Shown here: in pieces, positions 28,976-43,300 of the stretch | How positions within the stretch are numbered: the first letter of the stretch is position 1 | Layout of the letters: every line of letters starts with the position of its first letter | Origin: Paraspadella gotoi | Taxonomy: Eukaryota > Chaetognatha | Assembly (NCBI GenBank): GCA_051294375.1 | Contig: CM119268.1 | Span: 23,225,070 to 23,289,069, forward strand | Direction of reading: 5' to 3' | DNA: 64,000 bases | The notes under the pieces: generated by a model | Databases searched by the model: none | What the model was told of the DNA's origin: nothing | What the model saw: the letters and a program-made list of their open reading frames with translations, nothing else | Program-made: the position numbers and the translations under genes

Positions 28976-31900
28976 CTGGAAAAGGGAGAGAGGGAGGGAG
29001 AGGAAGAGAGGGAGAGAGGAAAGGGAGAGAAAGGGATAAGATGGGTGAGAGGAGAGAGAGGAGAGGAAGAGGGAGGGAGAGAGAGGAGATGGAGAGAGGG
29101 CACGGGGAAGGAGAGGGACGGGATGGAGAGAGGGCGAAGAGATGATAGGGGAGAAGAGGGAGTGGAGGAGGAGAGGGAGAGAGAGGGACACGAGAAGGAG
29201 AAGGACGGAGAGAGAGGTGAGTATGGGGTAGTGGAGAGGGACGGAGAGAAGTGGAGGGAGAATGAGATGGAGACGGAGGAGCGAGCGAGGGTAGATCGCG
29301 AGGATGAGGGACGGGAGATAGGTGAAGAGTTTAGGAGAATAGGAATTGGGTTAGGACATGTAGTGTTAGGGAATGGTATTAGTAAGTTAAAGGAAAGAGA
29401 CCTGGGAGGGAGAGAGAGGGAGATGGAGAGAGGGAGGGAGGAGAGGAGAGAGGAAGGGAGAGAGGCGAAAGGGGAAAGGAGAGTTTCAATATGCAAAATC
29501 AATAGAGGTGCGGCAATCAGAGATAAGTGAAACAAAAGACAATCTTAAAACAAAGAATTTTCTTTGTTAATACCTTTCTTCATCACCAGATGTCCTAACG
29601 GTTTATTTTCTTTTGTTTATGACTGCTATCTTATGATTGATTTTGTTAGCTGAATCTCTTTTGATTTGGGTTTGCCTATGAACTTGTTTCCAACCTGATA
29701 TTTTAAAACTCATATCCAAAACGATAATGATTGTTTTTTTACCTGAAATCCTCCTAATGGAAGCAATACTTTAATGAATGAGAGTTTCGTACTTAAACAC
29801 ATCAATTTTATCTACAATCAAAATCGAAACCAATCAATTTAAAACCTCGTGCAAGCTTTCCCTGCGCCATTTTAACGGTCTTAGCGTTGATCACTGAGTT
29901 GTCACGGCCTATCTGTCACGCATGTCACGCAACGATTTGGTCGTGCCACACTTGGTGAGCTCGACTTCGAACAAGACCGACTCTTCAGAGAAGACATGGA
30001 TCCAACATGATCTCGTTTCCAGGTAAGATGGGTGGCGATGTTGCATTAAGCTTACCATAATTTGCTTACGGCCCGTCCTTCTCTCCCTTTACTACGCCCT
30101 ATTAACACGACGGTGCCGACGACGACGTCAACGAGCATCTCAAAGGACAAGGGGATCAATGAACGGCTCCGACCTACGTTCGGCGCCCTCGGCTCCGCGA
30201 TCGCAAACAGCGAGGAGGAAGAACACGCCACTGCGAGCTTCAAGTTCCAGGCGCTTCTGGGGCCGCGGCAAACGGTCACGCTAACGTCGTCCAAACGTCG
30301 CCGACTCAGCCCCCGTCATTCAACTTTCCGACAACCAACAGCGAGAACTTCGTGGGACGCCGACATGGCGACCGTGAGGCAGGCAGCGAGACGATCGTCA
30401 AGAACGAAAGATAGTACGAAAACTCCGCGCGCGCCTTGCGCCGCACGCGCCCGCCTTGAACGCTCCGCAACCGGAAAGCCCGATTTGCCAGATTTCGACG
30501 TGCAATAATATATAAGAAATTTGGATATTGAAGCGCGTCGAAGCCGGCTTCGTTCCGGCTTTGGCGTCGTCGCCCTAATGGCAAAGTTTTCCCTCATTTT
30601 GGAATCCAGCATTTTGGCTGTTTAACGGTCACGACAAGATTCAACGAATTTTCTATACGGAGAACCATACCGAGGAGACGTTGCACCAGTTCCTTGAATA
30701 CTTAAGGAAAGAATTACGCGTTTTACCCGCCGCCAACAAGCGTTTACGTCCTCACTCCATACGACTGCGAAACCGATTCAACCATCAAAGCTTCTTCTCT
30801 CATCTCATACAGATAAGACCAAGACGATGACGGTGGACGACGTTTCGCATAGGAATTGGATCCTCCGCGAGATCGCGCAGCGGAAATACGACGCCTTCTC
30901 GAGGACCAAAGCGGCGAAATTTCAACGTCAGAACTTTGTGAGGTCGCAGACCGATATTTTCGACCTGCGAGTTGGGAACGTCAAATCGCGCCAGACAACG
31001 TCGATCGTCAACTCCATCAATAACCCGACGTTATTCGGACGACGATGACGCGCGACGACGAAGGCTATAAACGCCGTCAGACCCAACTTCAAGAAAAGTT
31101 CAACGGGGAAAAAAACGTCAAAATTCAGACCTCGAAAGGAAAGCCCAAGCCTAAGCTCTGATGACGCTGTGCCATATAGCATATTCAAAATTTGGGGACG
31201 ACGCAGGTCCTGTCGAGCCAGGATGCGCAAAGTTTGACGATCGAAAAAAGAAGAAAGAGGGAAAACGAAGCACGAGGGGACGCCGCAGATGTGAACGCCA
31301 GTCCCCCGCGAGGAAACTCTATCACCGGCATCTGAACGACCTCTATTATTTAAGAGACGCCCGCGTAGGACGAATATGGTTGGGGTTTACGGCGGCGCAC
31401 TTCTTTCGATCATTCCGCCAACCCTAAGAGCAAAAAGAAGCCGGCCCAGATCCGCAAAAATACGTCTACAAGCAGCAAACGGATCACCGATCAAATGCTA
31501 CGGGACGACAGATGAGAACAGTTCCATAACCGGCGATAGAAAATTCCAATACGAGTTCGTAGTCGCCGACGTAAGCCAACACATCCTCGGCGCGGATTTC
31601 CTCGCCGAGATTTATCTAGCGCCCAACCACCTGCGACGGGATTGCTGTCGATTTGACATGATTATTCAACGATCGCGGCGTCAACGCGTCAGAGACAGCA
31701 ACACACGTCAATTTCGTCGATCGCCAAGGCGAAAAAATATACAAATCTTCTCGAAACGTTTCCATCGCTCTCAACCCCGACATTTCAACTGAAGGAGCCA
31801 CGCCACGGAGTGACGCAACTCCATGCCCAACGAGGGTCGGACCCTGCCAATCGAGGGTCGACGCCTGTGATCCGGAAGAAACTGGCCGGTTCGCTGAAGC

Positions 31901-34900
31901 GATGAGGCTTGAGGAAAATTGGTCTCATTGGGGGATCGCAAAACGCGGAAAGTCAGAATGGTCCTCGGCCACTCCACGTCGTCGCCAAGCCAGATGGTGG
32001 ATGCGTTTGCTGTGGCGGATTATCGCCGACTGAACGCGTCTAAAACGGATTGACGACAAATACCCCGTCAAGACTTGTTAACGGACTTCAATTCACAGCT
32101 CGAGGGAAAAACCATTTTCTCGAAAATCGATCTGCTCAAGGGATACCACCAAATCCCAGTGGACCCAAACGACGTAAGGAAAGAAAACGGCGCGTCATTA
32201 CCGTTGGATTATACGTTTTCCCACGCTGCCATTCGGTTGAAGAATGCAGTGCAGTACTTTCAGCGATTGATGGGACGAGTATTCTGGGGAAATCCCCATA
32301 CGTTCGTCTATTTAGACGATATTATCGTCGCACAACTTCGCCGGAGGAGCTACCAGGATCTCGAACTGTCTTTAAGGCACTCGACGCAAACGGTATTGGT
32401 GATGTGAACACCAAAAAGTGCCCTACTCGGTCAGTCGGTCGCTCGAGTTCTTAGAGGGTTTTCTGGTGGACAAAAACGGCGTCCGTCGCATCTCCCATGC
32501 AAAGAGTCAAAACTTCTTACAGCTGGAGACTAACGCGGCCCTACAACAATCAAAGCAGCGTCCAGCGCTTCCTACGGAATGATCAACTATTATCGCCGAT
32601 TCATTCCTTAAGGTCGCGCGCACCGCTGCGCTCCGCTCTACGATTGCGGCTGAGTGGAAAACCGAAAAACGTTAGATGGACCGAGACGAGCGCTGGGAGA
32701 AGTTCTTTTCGAAGCCACAAGTGACGGCCTAACTTGAATAGCAGCACTACTCCACCACCCTCGCGACCGGCCGCAAAGTTGTGTCATAACAACTGGACGC
32801 TTCGACCAAGCAGTAGGAGCGCGTTGCTTGAGCGCGAGACCCATAAGATTGGGAACCGCTCGCATTTTTTTCCGCGAAATTAGGCAAAAAACCAAAGAAT
32901 GTGGCCTCCTTTCGATAAGGAACTATTTCGGCGCTTTCCGAGCAGTGCCACTTCCGCCATTGGGTTCGAAGCGCCGCAGTTCATCGCTATATACGGACCA
33001 CCAAAGCCTTGCGTATCCGCCAATCAAAGAAAAAAGGGAGCCTCAGACAGTATCCGACAATCATACAATTGTCAGTCATAGCGGGAGTTTACGACAGATA
33101 TACGATATCTAAATAGCCAACAAATGCGTAATGTCGTCGCCGACGCCTTGTCGCGTCCCAATGCAGCCATCAGCAGCACCAGCAGCTGTACCATCAAAAG
33201 CAACAACATCGACAAAGTCTGATCGCATTCAGCAGATACGCCAATCAACGAACGCCACCAAAATCGACGCCAACCTCCGCCTTCAGCTAGGCGCCGACAT
33301 CATCGAGCAACGGTCCCAACGCAACGCCGCGCCAAAATTTCCCCGGCCAAACGAGAATCGAGCAGCAGCGCAAAACGAAACGAGACGAGGACTCGTCTCA
33401 AAGTCCAACAGTCAGTCAGTCGAACCATACAGAACAATCAAGCCGATCGCCTCGAGGACCCGAGGCGCTGATCGCCTCACTTAACGAGTTTCGAAATAAA
33501 CTTCGAACAGATGGCCCAGAACAAGTACTAGACCCAGACTACCGTTAAAAATCGCGCGAAGATTCTGCGCGCAAACCTCGCCTTTAGGAAGATCCGAATG
33601 TCACGGCCGTACGAGGAACTCCTTCGTGGAACATCTCTAATGGCCCGGCTCGACCATTCGTCCCGGCTCCATTGGCGACGCCGAAATTTTTTTCGACGTA
33701 ATCCACGGGCTCGACACCCCTGGCCCGTGGATGCGACGCGCAAAGCGGTGGCGCCAAGTTTCGTCATGGGATACTAACATGCGGCAGGATGTCACGAAGT
33801 GGGCGAGGGGATACAGTTCTCCGTGCGCGCTCAGTCACTAGCTGCCAACGGCGGGTAAGGTTCATCACGCCGCACGTGATCCCGAAATAGGGAATTTAAA
33901 ATCCCACCCCCGTCGTTTCCAGCACGTCAACCTCGACCTCGTGAATAATGCCGAATAGTCGAATGGATATTTTCGCAATCTACTGACGGTATCTCTCTCT
34001 GGNNNNNNNNNNNNNNNNNNNNNNNNNAGGGAGGGAGAGGGAGAGAGGAAGGGAGAGAGGGAAAGGGAAAGGGAGAGTTTCAATATGCAAAATCAGAGGT
34101 AAAAAAGTTGTTACTTTTAAGTATTTTATGAATTTCAAGTATTTTATGAAAAAAAATAAAGTTTGTAAAATAGTATTTAACTTAAAACAACCGTCATCTT
34201 TCTAATGATTATTTTGAACGGCTAATTTTTTTCAAAAATAATGAAATTTGTTCGACCAATATAAAAATTATCCATTAATTTAATAAATAAGCTATCCTGT
34301 CCATGACTTTGGATATTACTCTGTTGGTTTAAGGCCTCCATCACTCTTACAAGATAATGACATAGCAGGTCATGACTCTCACACAGTCTCGTTTATTCAC
34401 TCCCAGATTTCTGGGCTTCCCTATCAATGAATTGGTATTTCAAAGAATGTTTCAATATTATGAAAATTCCCTTGTTTTCTTCGCTGTGATTGTGATAAAT
34501 GTCATCTTTAGACTTAACTCACTGTGAATTCACTGTGAATGTGAATATGAATTTGAATGTGAATTCGCTGTGAATGTGATAAATGTCTTCTTTAGACCTA
34601 ATTCACCTCCATCATTGCTTTCATCGCCGGGATTTTGGTCATGGCCTTTTTCCCTCTCAGTTGATGAATCTGAACGAAAGCATGTTTGAGTTGGGTCAAT
34701 TCCTTCATACCGCCAGGTTCGCATGGAGCGTCAAGTCCGTCGTAGATGGCCGACATCTCATTCTCCAGGGAATAGTAGAAGTAGGACATGTACTGCGAAA
34801 GTGAAAGGGATAAAGATTGTCATTTTGGCTTTATATTCCAAGAACGCCACATTTTATCTTAAATTCGAAATTTGGTTATTTTTTAAAGATTGGATTAAAG

Positions 34901-37900
34901 GTGAAGGAATATGTTTGGGATTAAGGGATCTGGTAAGTGATGAGGGGGAAGGATTTTCGTTAGGGTTCAGTGGTTATAGGTTAGAGTTAGGGTTAGGAAT
35001 TGGGGTTAGGAATTAGTGTTAGGGATTGGTTAGTAAAGTTAGAAATATTTTTAGGTTAAATATTAAAGTAAAAAAATAAAATTCTCCGAAAAATAGAGGA
35101 GGTATTTTTGGAAAAGAGAGCCACGATGTTTTTTGTTATTTGGTATTTAATTTTCTAAGTTTTAATCGGTCAGGCTAGGGATTATTAGAGTTTTGGTTTA
35201 GGTACAAGATTTGGTTAATTATTAAGGTTAAGAATAAGCGATAAGAATGGTATTCTGTATTAGGGTTAGGAATAAAGGTTAAGAATTAAGGTTAAATTAC
35301 GTATTTGATTAAAGATTAGGGTTAAAACATTCAACATTTTCCGAAAATAGTGGCTCAATTCCTATAAAATTGGTACAACCATTAAAAAAAATTATCCATT
35401 CATTTAAAAAATAAGCTATCTTGCCCCTGACTTTTTACTGTTTTTCTCCCAACCTGAAACACTTTAAAATAGACTGGAATGTCATCAACGACGATGAGGA
35501 ATCCGCTGAACAACATGACGATTGTCAGGATGGGCGTCACCAACGACGCCGCCACGTGGAACGAGTTGGAGAGACTCGAGGCAAAGAGACCAATGGAGAT
35601 TGCAACGGCAGCGACCATCAGGTTGGTGCCAAGGATGAAAGGATAAACGGCGGAAGTGTCGATGCTGGCCGACTTGAGAGATTTGGGTTGAAAGCGTGAG
35701 AATATTAAACCACTTGGGACCCTTGGGCGTCTCACCCTGATTTAATTTTACACCATCCAATCAATCTTAAACTCTCATCTTCAGTTTTATTCATTTCCCT
35801 GTAATTTCCCCTCATCTATCATCCAACTATTTTACACCTTTAAATTGAAATCAGAAATCCAGTCCCCTTATCCATTTTGTAAATCCTGTCCCCAAAATGT
35901 AATCCCCTTATCCCATTATGTAAATCACTGGTCTCCCGAAAATTAATTCCCCTTATCCATTTCTTAAATCCTGTCCCCCAAAATGTAATTCCCCTTATTC
36001 ATTATGTACATACGGCCTCCAAAATCCAAAATCCATTTTAAAAATCCAATTCCTAAAATCCAGTTCCTTCTAAATCGCAAATTCCCCTCTCTACTCCTTT
36101 ACCGGAGGTCGACTAGGTTTCCTTGAGAAGACCATCCAGTAGATAATGTTGATGATGATCATCGAAGTGACAAAAATCTCAAGAGAAAAGAAGATGAAGA
36201 TGGCGATGTAATAAACTACCGTCTTGTAGACTCCGCTTAGATAATCTCTGGAATGAGAGAATAAGTCTTTTTTCAAGCTTTCCTTTAATCTCTTTTCATT
36301 GTGTAGTAAGTAATTTATTCGTTGCATTTGAAATAATTAATGAAGATTTAAATTTTTATAATAATTATGTAATATTTATTTCTTTCTGACGGCATAACGT
36401 CATATATCTGAATCAGAATATATAAAGACCCTCTCTTGATGGTTTGATTCCAATCTAGTTGCACTCACAGCGTGCCCATCTTCACCTGATCACGACATCA
36501 ATGTTGTCAGGAATCACAACGATGAGCAGCATGATGGTGCTGGTGGAGACGCAGATAGTGATGGTGAAGAGAGCCCCGGGAATGCTCTGCTGGGCGCTCA
36601 CTTTGCGGAAGTCAATTTGGAACCAGGTGATTCCAATGATAAGACTCAAGACTGTGGAATAAAAATTAAAGTGGTGGTGTAGCTTATATAATTATATCGT
36701 GAAGACATGAAGTGAGCTGAAGAGTGCTATCCGCAACTTCTTTGACCCCTTCTAGCAGCCATGGAACGGGTCCTGGGCTTGGAACCAGGCTTGAGAGTTT
36801 TCTAGGCCCCCAAAGCGCTTTATGGCCGTCCACACGCTTCCCAAATGGTAGTTACCAATGGGGATAAATCCCGAAATATAATGTTCATGAGCTGATGGTG
36901 GCTCAATGAGCCACCGAGTCATGACTGAATATTTCATGCTAATAGGTGGGGTGAACTTTTAGAAATGCCCGACTACAATTACGAGGTCAATCCTTTGGTT
37001 CAGAATAAGATCAATATTTTGGTCGATTGTTTGAAAGATCATTGGGTCAGTACCATTGGTCAACTTTCCAGTTTATTGCCTCAATGAGGTTACAAGAAGT
37101 AAAAGTTTACTAAAGCGGTGCCAGGTCATACTTGCTCATGCTTGTACTCACGAGTGTTGAGTATGAGACGAACTAAAAAGGACATGGGCTCTCTCATAGT
37201 CGCTATAGTTTGACGCTTAAAGATCTCGCCAACCTGTCAAAAAAACAAACAAAAAAAAACAGAAAGGCTATTCAAACATCTAGATGTTTTCTTTTACATA
37301 TGTAAATTGCAATATGTAGCCAAACGTTACCAGGCTAAACTCTCACCTGCCGATTGAACAATAGGTATTTTTTGCAACACGACAACTTGACTTTGTTATC
37401 CCGAAAATTAGCCGATCCTGGCGAATTGATTAGATCATCAATGTCCTGAAAAAAGAATCAAGTTCTCAGCGATGCATTTATAGATGTATTTCTCTCTTTC
37501 TCTCTCTTTCTCTCTCTCTCTTTCCATCCCTCATATTTCTCAAAGCATCTGTCTAATGTCAACACATCTGTCTAATGTCAATGCCCCTGTCTAATGTTAA
37601 CGCACCTGTCTAATGTCAATGCTCCTGTCTAATGTCAACGCACCTGTTTAATATCAACGCACCTGTCTAACGTCAGCGCATTTGTCTAATGTCAACGCAC
37701 CTGTCTAATATCAGCGCATTCTTTGCTGCTCTCAAAAGCCTCCGTCAATTTCTGAACTCTTTCGCGACACTGATCCTCTTTGCCAGGAATCACGGCCAAA
37801 GTGAAGATGTAATGATCGGCCGGGTTGTATGCCTGAGGGCACGGAAACCCCGCCCGTTGAAAGGCAGCCATGCAGTCGACGGTAGAGCCGATGAAGGCGC

Positions 37901-40253
37901 ACCTCCCTTCGGCCATGATGCAAATCTGTGTTTGTAGAGATTGAGACGACTAAATGTTGCAAAATATTGCTAAATATTGCTAAATATTACTCTAAAAAAA
38001 CAGAGGCGTTCATTTAAGCTTTACCTAATTCCAAAATTAAAAGAAGCACATCAGGTCAAAACTTAAAGAGGCACATATGTTCAAATGAAAATTAGGCCGA
38101 TGAGTTCAAAAATAAAAGAAGCAAACCTAATTGCACATTTTTTGGTCAAAATTCACCACCTGATCGAATAGTTCAAAAGTCTCTGAACTGGGCTGATGGA
38201 TTGTGCAGAGTATCGTTCGTCCCGTCGCAGCGTAAGTCTTCAAGACTTTGACGAGGGATCTCGCCATGAAAGAATCCAAACCGGAAGTTGGTTCATCACA
38301 AAAGATGAGCGTCGGTTTGGTTAGGATTTCAGTGGCAAAGGCCAATCGCTTGGCCTCACCACCAGATATGCCTGTGGCAGAGATTGATCAGGATAAAATA
38401 TGGATGTACAATGATGATATTAACAACATGAAAAACTGAAACTGAAAAACAAGTCAGGGGAAAGACCATATAACAACGATCCATATAAAATTATCCATTC
38501 ATTTAATAAATAAGCAATCTTGCCCCTGACATTGGACAGGCTATGGTGGTTTAAGGCCTCCATCACTCTAACAAGGCAATAACATAGCAAAACTCTGTAA
38601 GCTTTCAATCAAGACTCTTACACAGTCTCGGTTATTCACTCCCAGTGTACCCGGCTTGTTTACCAATGTAGCGTGGTAATATTTTCAATTGTATAAAAGG
38701 ACCAAGCAATAGATTGGGGAATGCATTACTCCACACTAGCATCGAAATACAGGCTGAATTTTATGAAATTGGTGCAACCAATATTATTTTTACCTTGCAA
38801 AGACAGATGGTAGAGTCTGAGAATTTAATTGATAATTAATGTTATTGGCTGCCAAAATGGGACAAATTTGAAAAGGCCACTCATCCTATTGATTTCGCAT
38901 CACCCTTTGACACAAAGCAAGCGTCCCTTTTCGTATTCCAATTATTCAATCACCTCGCCGCCTCGGATTCCAAACTCCTTACCTTTGGTAAGTCCAGGTT
39001 TTCCAATCTTCACATTTTCACACTTTTTGAGTCCCATCTGTCGCATCACGCTCTCCACTCTCTTCTTCCTCTCACTCCTCTTTTCCTTCTTCATTCTCAG
39101 ATGAGCGTGGAAGAGAAGATGCTCCTTGACTTTGAGTCCGCCCATGAAGATATCGTCTTGTTGCACGAAGACGGAATTGTTGCACATGTCATTTTGGTCG
39201 ACTGGAGGAGGAGGAGAGGGTTTAAAGGAGGGAGAGAACCTTTTTTTTTTACTTGGGACAAGGATTAAGACGTAATAGACGTTCTTATTGTCTTTTATTA
39301 CATTCATTTATACATTCAATCATATGATTCATTCATAATTTTATATGATTCAATCATTCAATTAATTAATTAATTAATTAATTAATTAATTGGCACTGTT
39401 TTTCAAAAGCGCCCCTTTTCTATTCCTAATCCTTGAACTTAATTTTACTCTAAGTCTCTAATTTTATTTTCTAATCCTAAATCCTAATCTTCAACAAAAA
39501 CTTAAATCATATCCTTAACTCTAATCCCTATCCTTAATCTACCCTAATCCCTATCCTTAATCTACCCTAATCCCTATCCTTAATCTACCCTAATCTTTGA
39601 ACCAAAAAACTAAATTTATTCCTAGATTTAAGCTAAAAAGGGGCGCTTTTGGCAAAAAAAGTCGGCTTTTTTGGTTTATCTAGATGGGGTTCATTTCATT
39701 GACCGTTTTTGATAAAAAGGATGTAGAATCAAAAATGAGGCCAGTACCATTTGTACCATTTGGGTTTAGGCTGATTCTTCAGTGATGGAACGAGACAAGA
39801 AAAGCCAAACAATGTGCAATTAGGACAACGAGGTGAAACAAAAAAAACAAAAAAAACAAAAGAACAAAGTGTTTCTTTTTTTTTTGGGGGGGGGGTGGGT
39901 TTAGAAAGGAAAAGAAAAAGAAAAAAAAGAAGAAAATAACCGTTTTTGATCCACTTAGCAAAAGAGAGGGTTGTATTATTGTATTTTCTTATCTCAATTA
40001 ACATTTGTTTTTATAACGCACTTAAATCTAATTAAAAAAAAAATTATCACGTACACTAATTTTATTTTGTATCAATTTTTGTTGTAAAATTATTCATTTT
40101 ATTTTATTTTGTCATATTTTTAATTCATTTTTAAACACCCTATTACTTATTTTCTCCATTTTGCAGAATTTCGACACCTTAACTTTTCGAGATCCCGCCC
40201 AGTATTTCCATTCGTTGTCTTCAATCCCCTTGAGGAAAATAATCTCATTCTGA

Positions 40254-40290
<37 letters not shown>

Positions 40291-40318
40291 CTTTCTTTCT
40301 TTCTTTTCTTTCTTTCTC

Positions 40319-40365
<47 letters not shown>

Positions 40366-43300
40366 GACTTTTCTCATTTTCGGTTCGATTGTCCGTCTGT
40401 CTGTCCGCCCTGCATACAGATTTGTCGGGACTTAACCTTAAAACTAGACATTAGTGAAAAAAAGCAGAGAGAGATCGAGCGACCGACCTACCGACCGAGC
40501 GAAATAAGAAATGAAAAGCAAAGTTTAAAAAGAACATAAATAGTTTTTTCTTTAGTCTTTTAGACTTTCTTGTTCTTAACTTTAATGAAAATTTTGTGAT
40601 TTGAAAACTTCAGGTGTCGGTTGACCACAAGAATGTTAAAATTTAAAATTACAAAAACACAACTAATAATAAAACGAATAAAATATTAGCCGGAAGAAAA
40701 ATATCACAAATTAAAATATGAGAAATTTGAAGCAGGGGAACAGGAAAACACGATACGATTAAAGCCGTTTAGCCTTACCGGCCAACAATATAAATCACAA
40801 CGAACAATGAAAGAATAATTAATAAATATGTAAATGGTCACTTTAAAAATGAATTTACTCCTAAACGTCTCCCTCCCTNNNNNNNNNNNNNNNNNNNNNN
40901 NNNNNNNNNNNNNNNNNNNNNNNNNNNNNNNNNNNNNNNNNNNNNNNNNNNNNNNNNNNNNNNNNNNNNNNNNNNNNNNNNNNNNNNNNNNNNNNNNNNN
41001 NNNNNNNNNNNNNNNNNNNNNNNNNNNNNNNNNNNNNNNNNNNNNNNNNNNNNNNNNNNNNNNTTACTTTTCTCATTTCCTTTTCCTATCCTCTCCTTTC
41101 TTTCATCTACCTCTCTTTCTCTCTCTCTCTTCCCGTTCTCTTCCTCTCTCCTCTTATTACATTCCTTCCTCTGACTCTTCTCTATTCTCCACTCTTTCTC
41201 CCTCTTACTCCTCTCCATCTCTCTCTCCTCTTTCCTCCNNNNNNNNNNNNNNNNNNNNNNNNNGAGAGGAGAGAGGAAGGGAGAGAGGGGGAAGGAAAGG
41301 GAGAGTTTCAATATGCAAAATTCAGAGGTAAAAAAGTTGTTAATTTTAAGTATTTTATATTTCAAGTATTTTATTGAAAAAAAATAAAGTTTGTAAAATA
41401 AGTATTTTAACTAAACAAACCGATCATCTTTTTTCTAATGAATTATTTTGAACGGCTAATTTTTTTTTCAAAAAAATATATGAATTTGTTCGACCATATA
41501 AAAATTATCCATTATTTAATAAATAAGCTATCCTGTCCATGACTTTGGATATTACTCTTGTTGGTCTTAAGGCCTCCAATCACTCTTTTACAATGATAAT
41601 GACATAGCCAGGTCATGACCTTCTCACAACAGTCTCGTTTTATTCACTCCCAGATCGGAGCCTTCCTATCATGAATTGGTATTGTCAAGAGATGTTTCAA
41701 TATTTATGAAAACTTTCCCGTTTGGTTTTTCTTACGCTTGTGATTGTGATGAAATGTCATCTTTAGACTTAACTCAACCTGTGAATCTTACACTTGTGAA
41801 TGTGAATATGAATTTGGAATGTTGAATTCGTCTTGTGAAATGTGGATAAAATGTCTTTCTTTAGACCTAATTCACCTCCACATTGGCTTTCATTCCCGGA
41901 TTTTGGTCATTAGCTTTTTCCCTCTCAGTTGATTGAAATCTGAACGAAAGCATTGTTTGAGTTTAGGGTCATTCCCTTCATCCGCCAGGTTCGCATGGAG
42001 CGTCAAGTCGCGTCGTAGATGGCACGACATCTTCAGTTCTCGACAGGGGAAATAGTAAGAAGTAGGACATGTACTGCGAAATGTGAAAGAGGATAAAATA
42101 TGGTCATGTAGTCATTTGGGCTTTATATATTCCAAGAACGCCACAATTTTATCTTAAACTGTCGAAATTTGGTTATTTTTTAAAAGATTGAGTTAAAGGT
42201 GAAGGATATGTTTGGGAAAGGGATCTGGTAGTGACTGAGGGGGATAAGATTTTCGTTAGGGCTTCAGTGGTTATTAGGTTAGAGTCTAGGGTTAGGGAAT
42301 GGGTGGTTAGGAATTAGTGTTTACGGGATTGGTTTAGGTAAACGTTAGAAATATTTTTAGGGTAAAATAGTTAAAGTAAAAATAATTCTCCCGAAAAACT
42401 TAGAAGGAGGTATTTTTGCGAATAATATGAGCCAACGATGTTTTTTTGTTATTTGGTATTTAATTTTCTAAGTTTTTAATCGGTCAGGCTATGGGATTAA
42501 GTTAGGAGTTTTTGGTTTAGGTACAAGATTTGGTGTTAATTATTAAGGCTTAAGAATAGAGCGATAAGAATGGTATTTCTGCTATTAGGGTTAGGAATAA
42601 AGGTTAAGAATTAAGAGTTTAAATTACGTATTGATTAAAAGATTAGGTTTAAAACATTCAAACATTTTCCAAATATTGAACATACAATATTCCTATAGAA
42701 TGGTACATGACCATTGTAAAACAGAAAATTATCCTGAAGTGTATCATAGTTAAATAATGAAAAGGCTATCTTGCACTGGACTTTTACTGTTTTTCTCACC
42801 AACGCTGAACACTTTTAGATAATGACTGGAATGTCCATCAACGACGATGAGGGAATGCACGCTGAACAAGCAGTGAGATTGTCAAGGATAATGGGGCGTG
42901 CACCAACAGACAGCCGCCACGTTGGAACGAGTTGGAGAGACTCGAGGCAAAGAAGACCACATGAGAATTGCAACGGCAGCGACCATCAGGTTTGGTGGCC
43001 AAGGATGAAAGGATAAACGGCGGAAGTGGTCGATGCTGGCCGACCTTGAGAGATTTGGGTATGAAAGCTGAGAATATTAACCACTGGGCACCCTTGGCGT
43101 CTCAACCCTGATTTAATTTTACACCTATCCAATCAATCTTAACTCTCAATCTTTCAGTTTTATTCATTTCCCTGTATTTTCCGCCTCATACTATCATCCA
43201 ATACTATTTTACACCTTATAAATTGAAATCAGAATCCCAGTCCCCTTAATGCCAATTTTGTAAATTCCTGTCCCAAAATGTAATCCCCTTAATCCTTTTG

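Larger units (their letters stand above)
34028..41238. other. Block A: first copy of the ABCG exon 3-11 segment (cleanest)
   Basis: The block begins in a GA tract and GAGAGTTTCAATATGCAAAA and contains E11 through E3 with open frames, then CT-rich sequence, ending in a CT tract at a 25-N gap. It contains a further 185-N gap at 40879-41063. The same sequence recurs as blocks B and C. Its exons are used for the gene model because they are free of frameshifts. Confidence 0.9.

Noticed and set aside
28466-29530. Plus-strand open frame of 354 codons
   Set aside because: It runs through CT and GA tracts and antisense to the well-supported ABCG exon E12; the composition explains the openness.
30062-30508. 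Independent host gene in the 148-codon open frame
   Set aside because: It lies at the head of the decayed Gypsy element, shares its GC-rich composition, and is best explained as gag-region remnant.
35421-35699. Plus-strand open frame over E10
   Set aside because: Shadow of the conserved ABCG exon on the other strand; same for the plus-strand frames at 38248, 37689 and 46359.
37553-37712. CRISPR-like array
   Set aside because: Units are contiguous 18-bp repeats with no spacers, in a eukaryotic gene.
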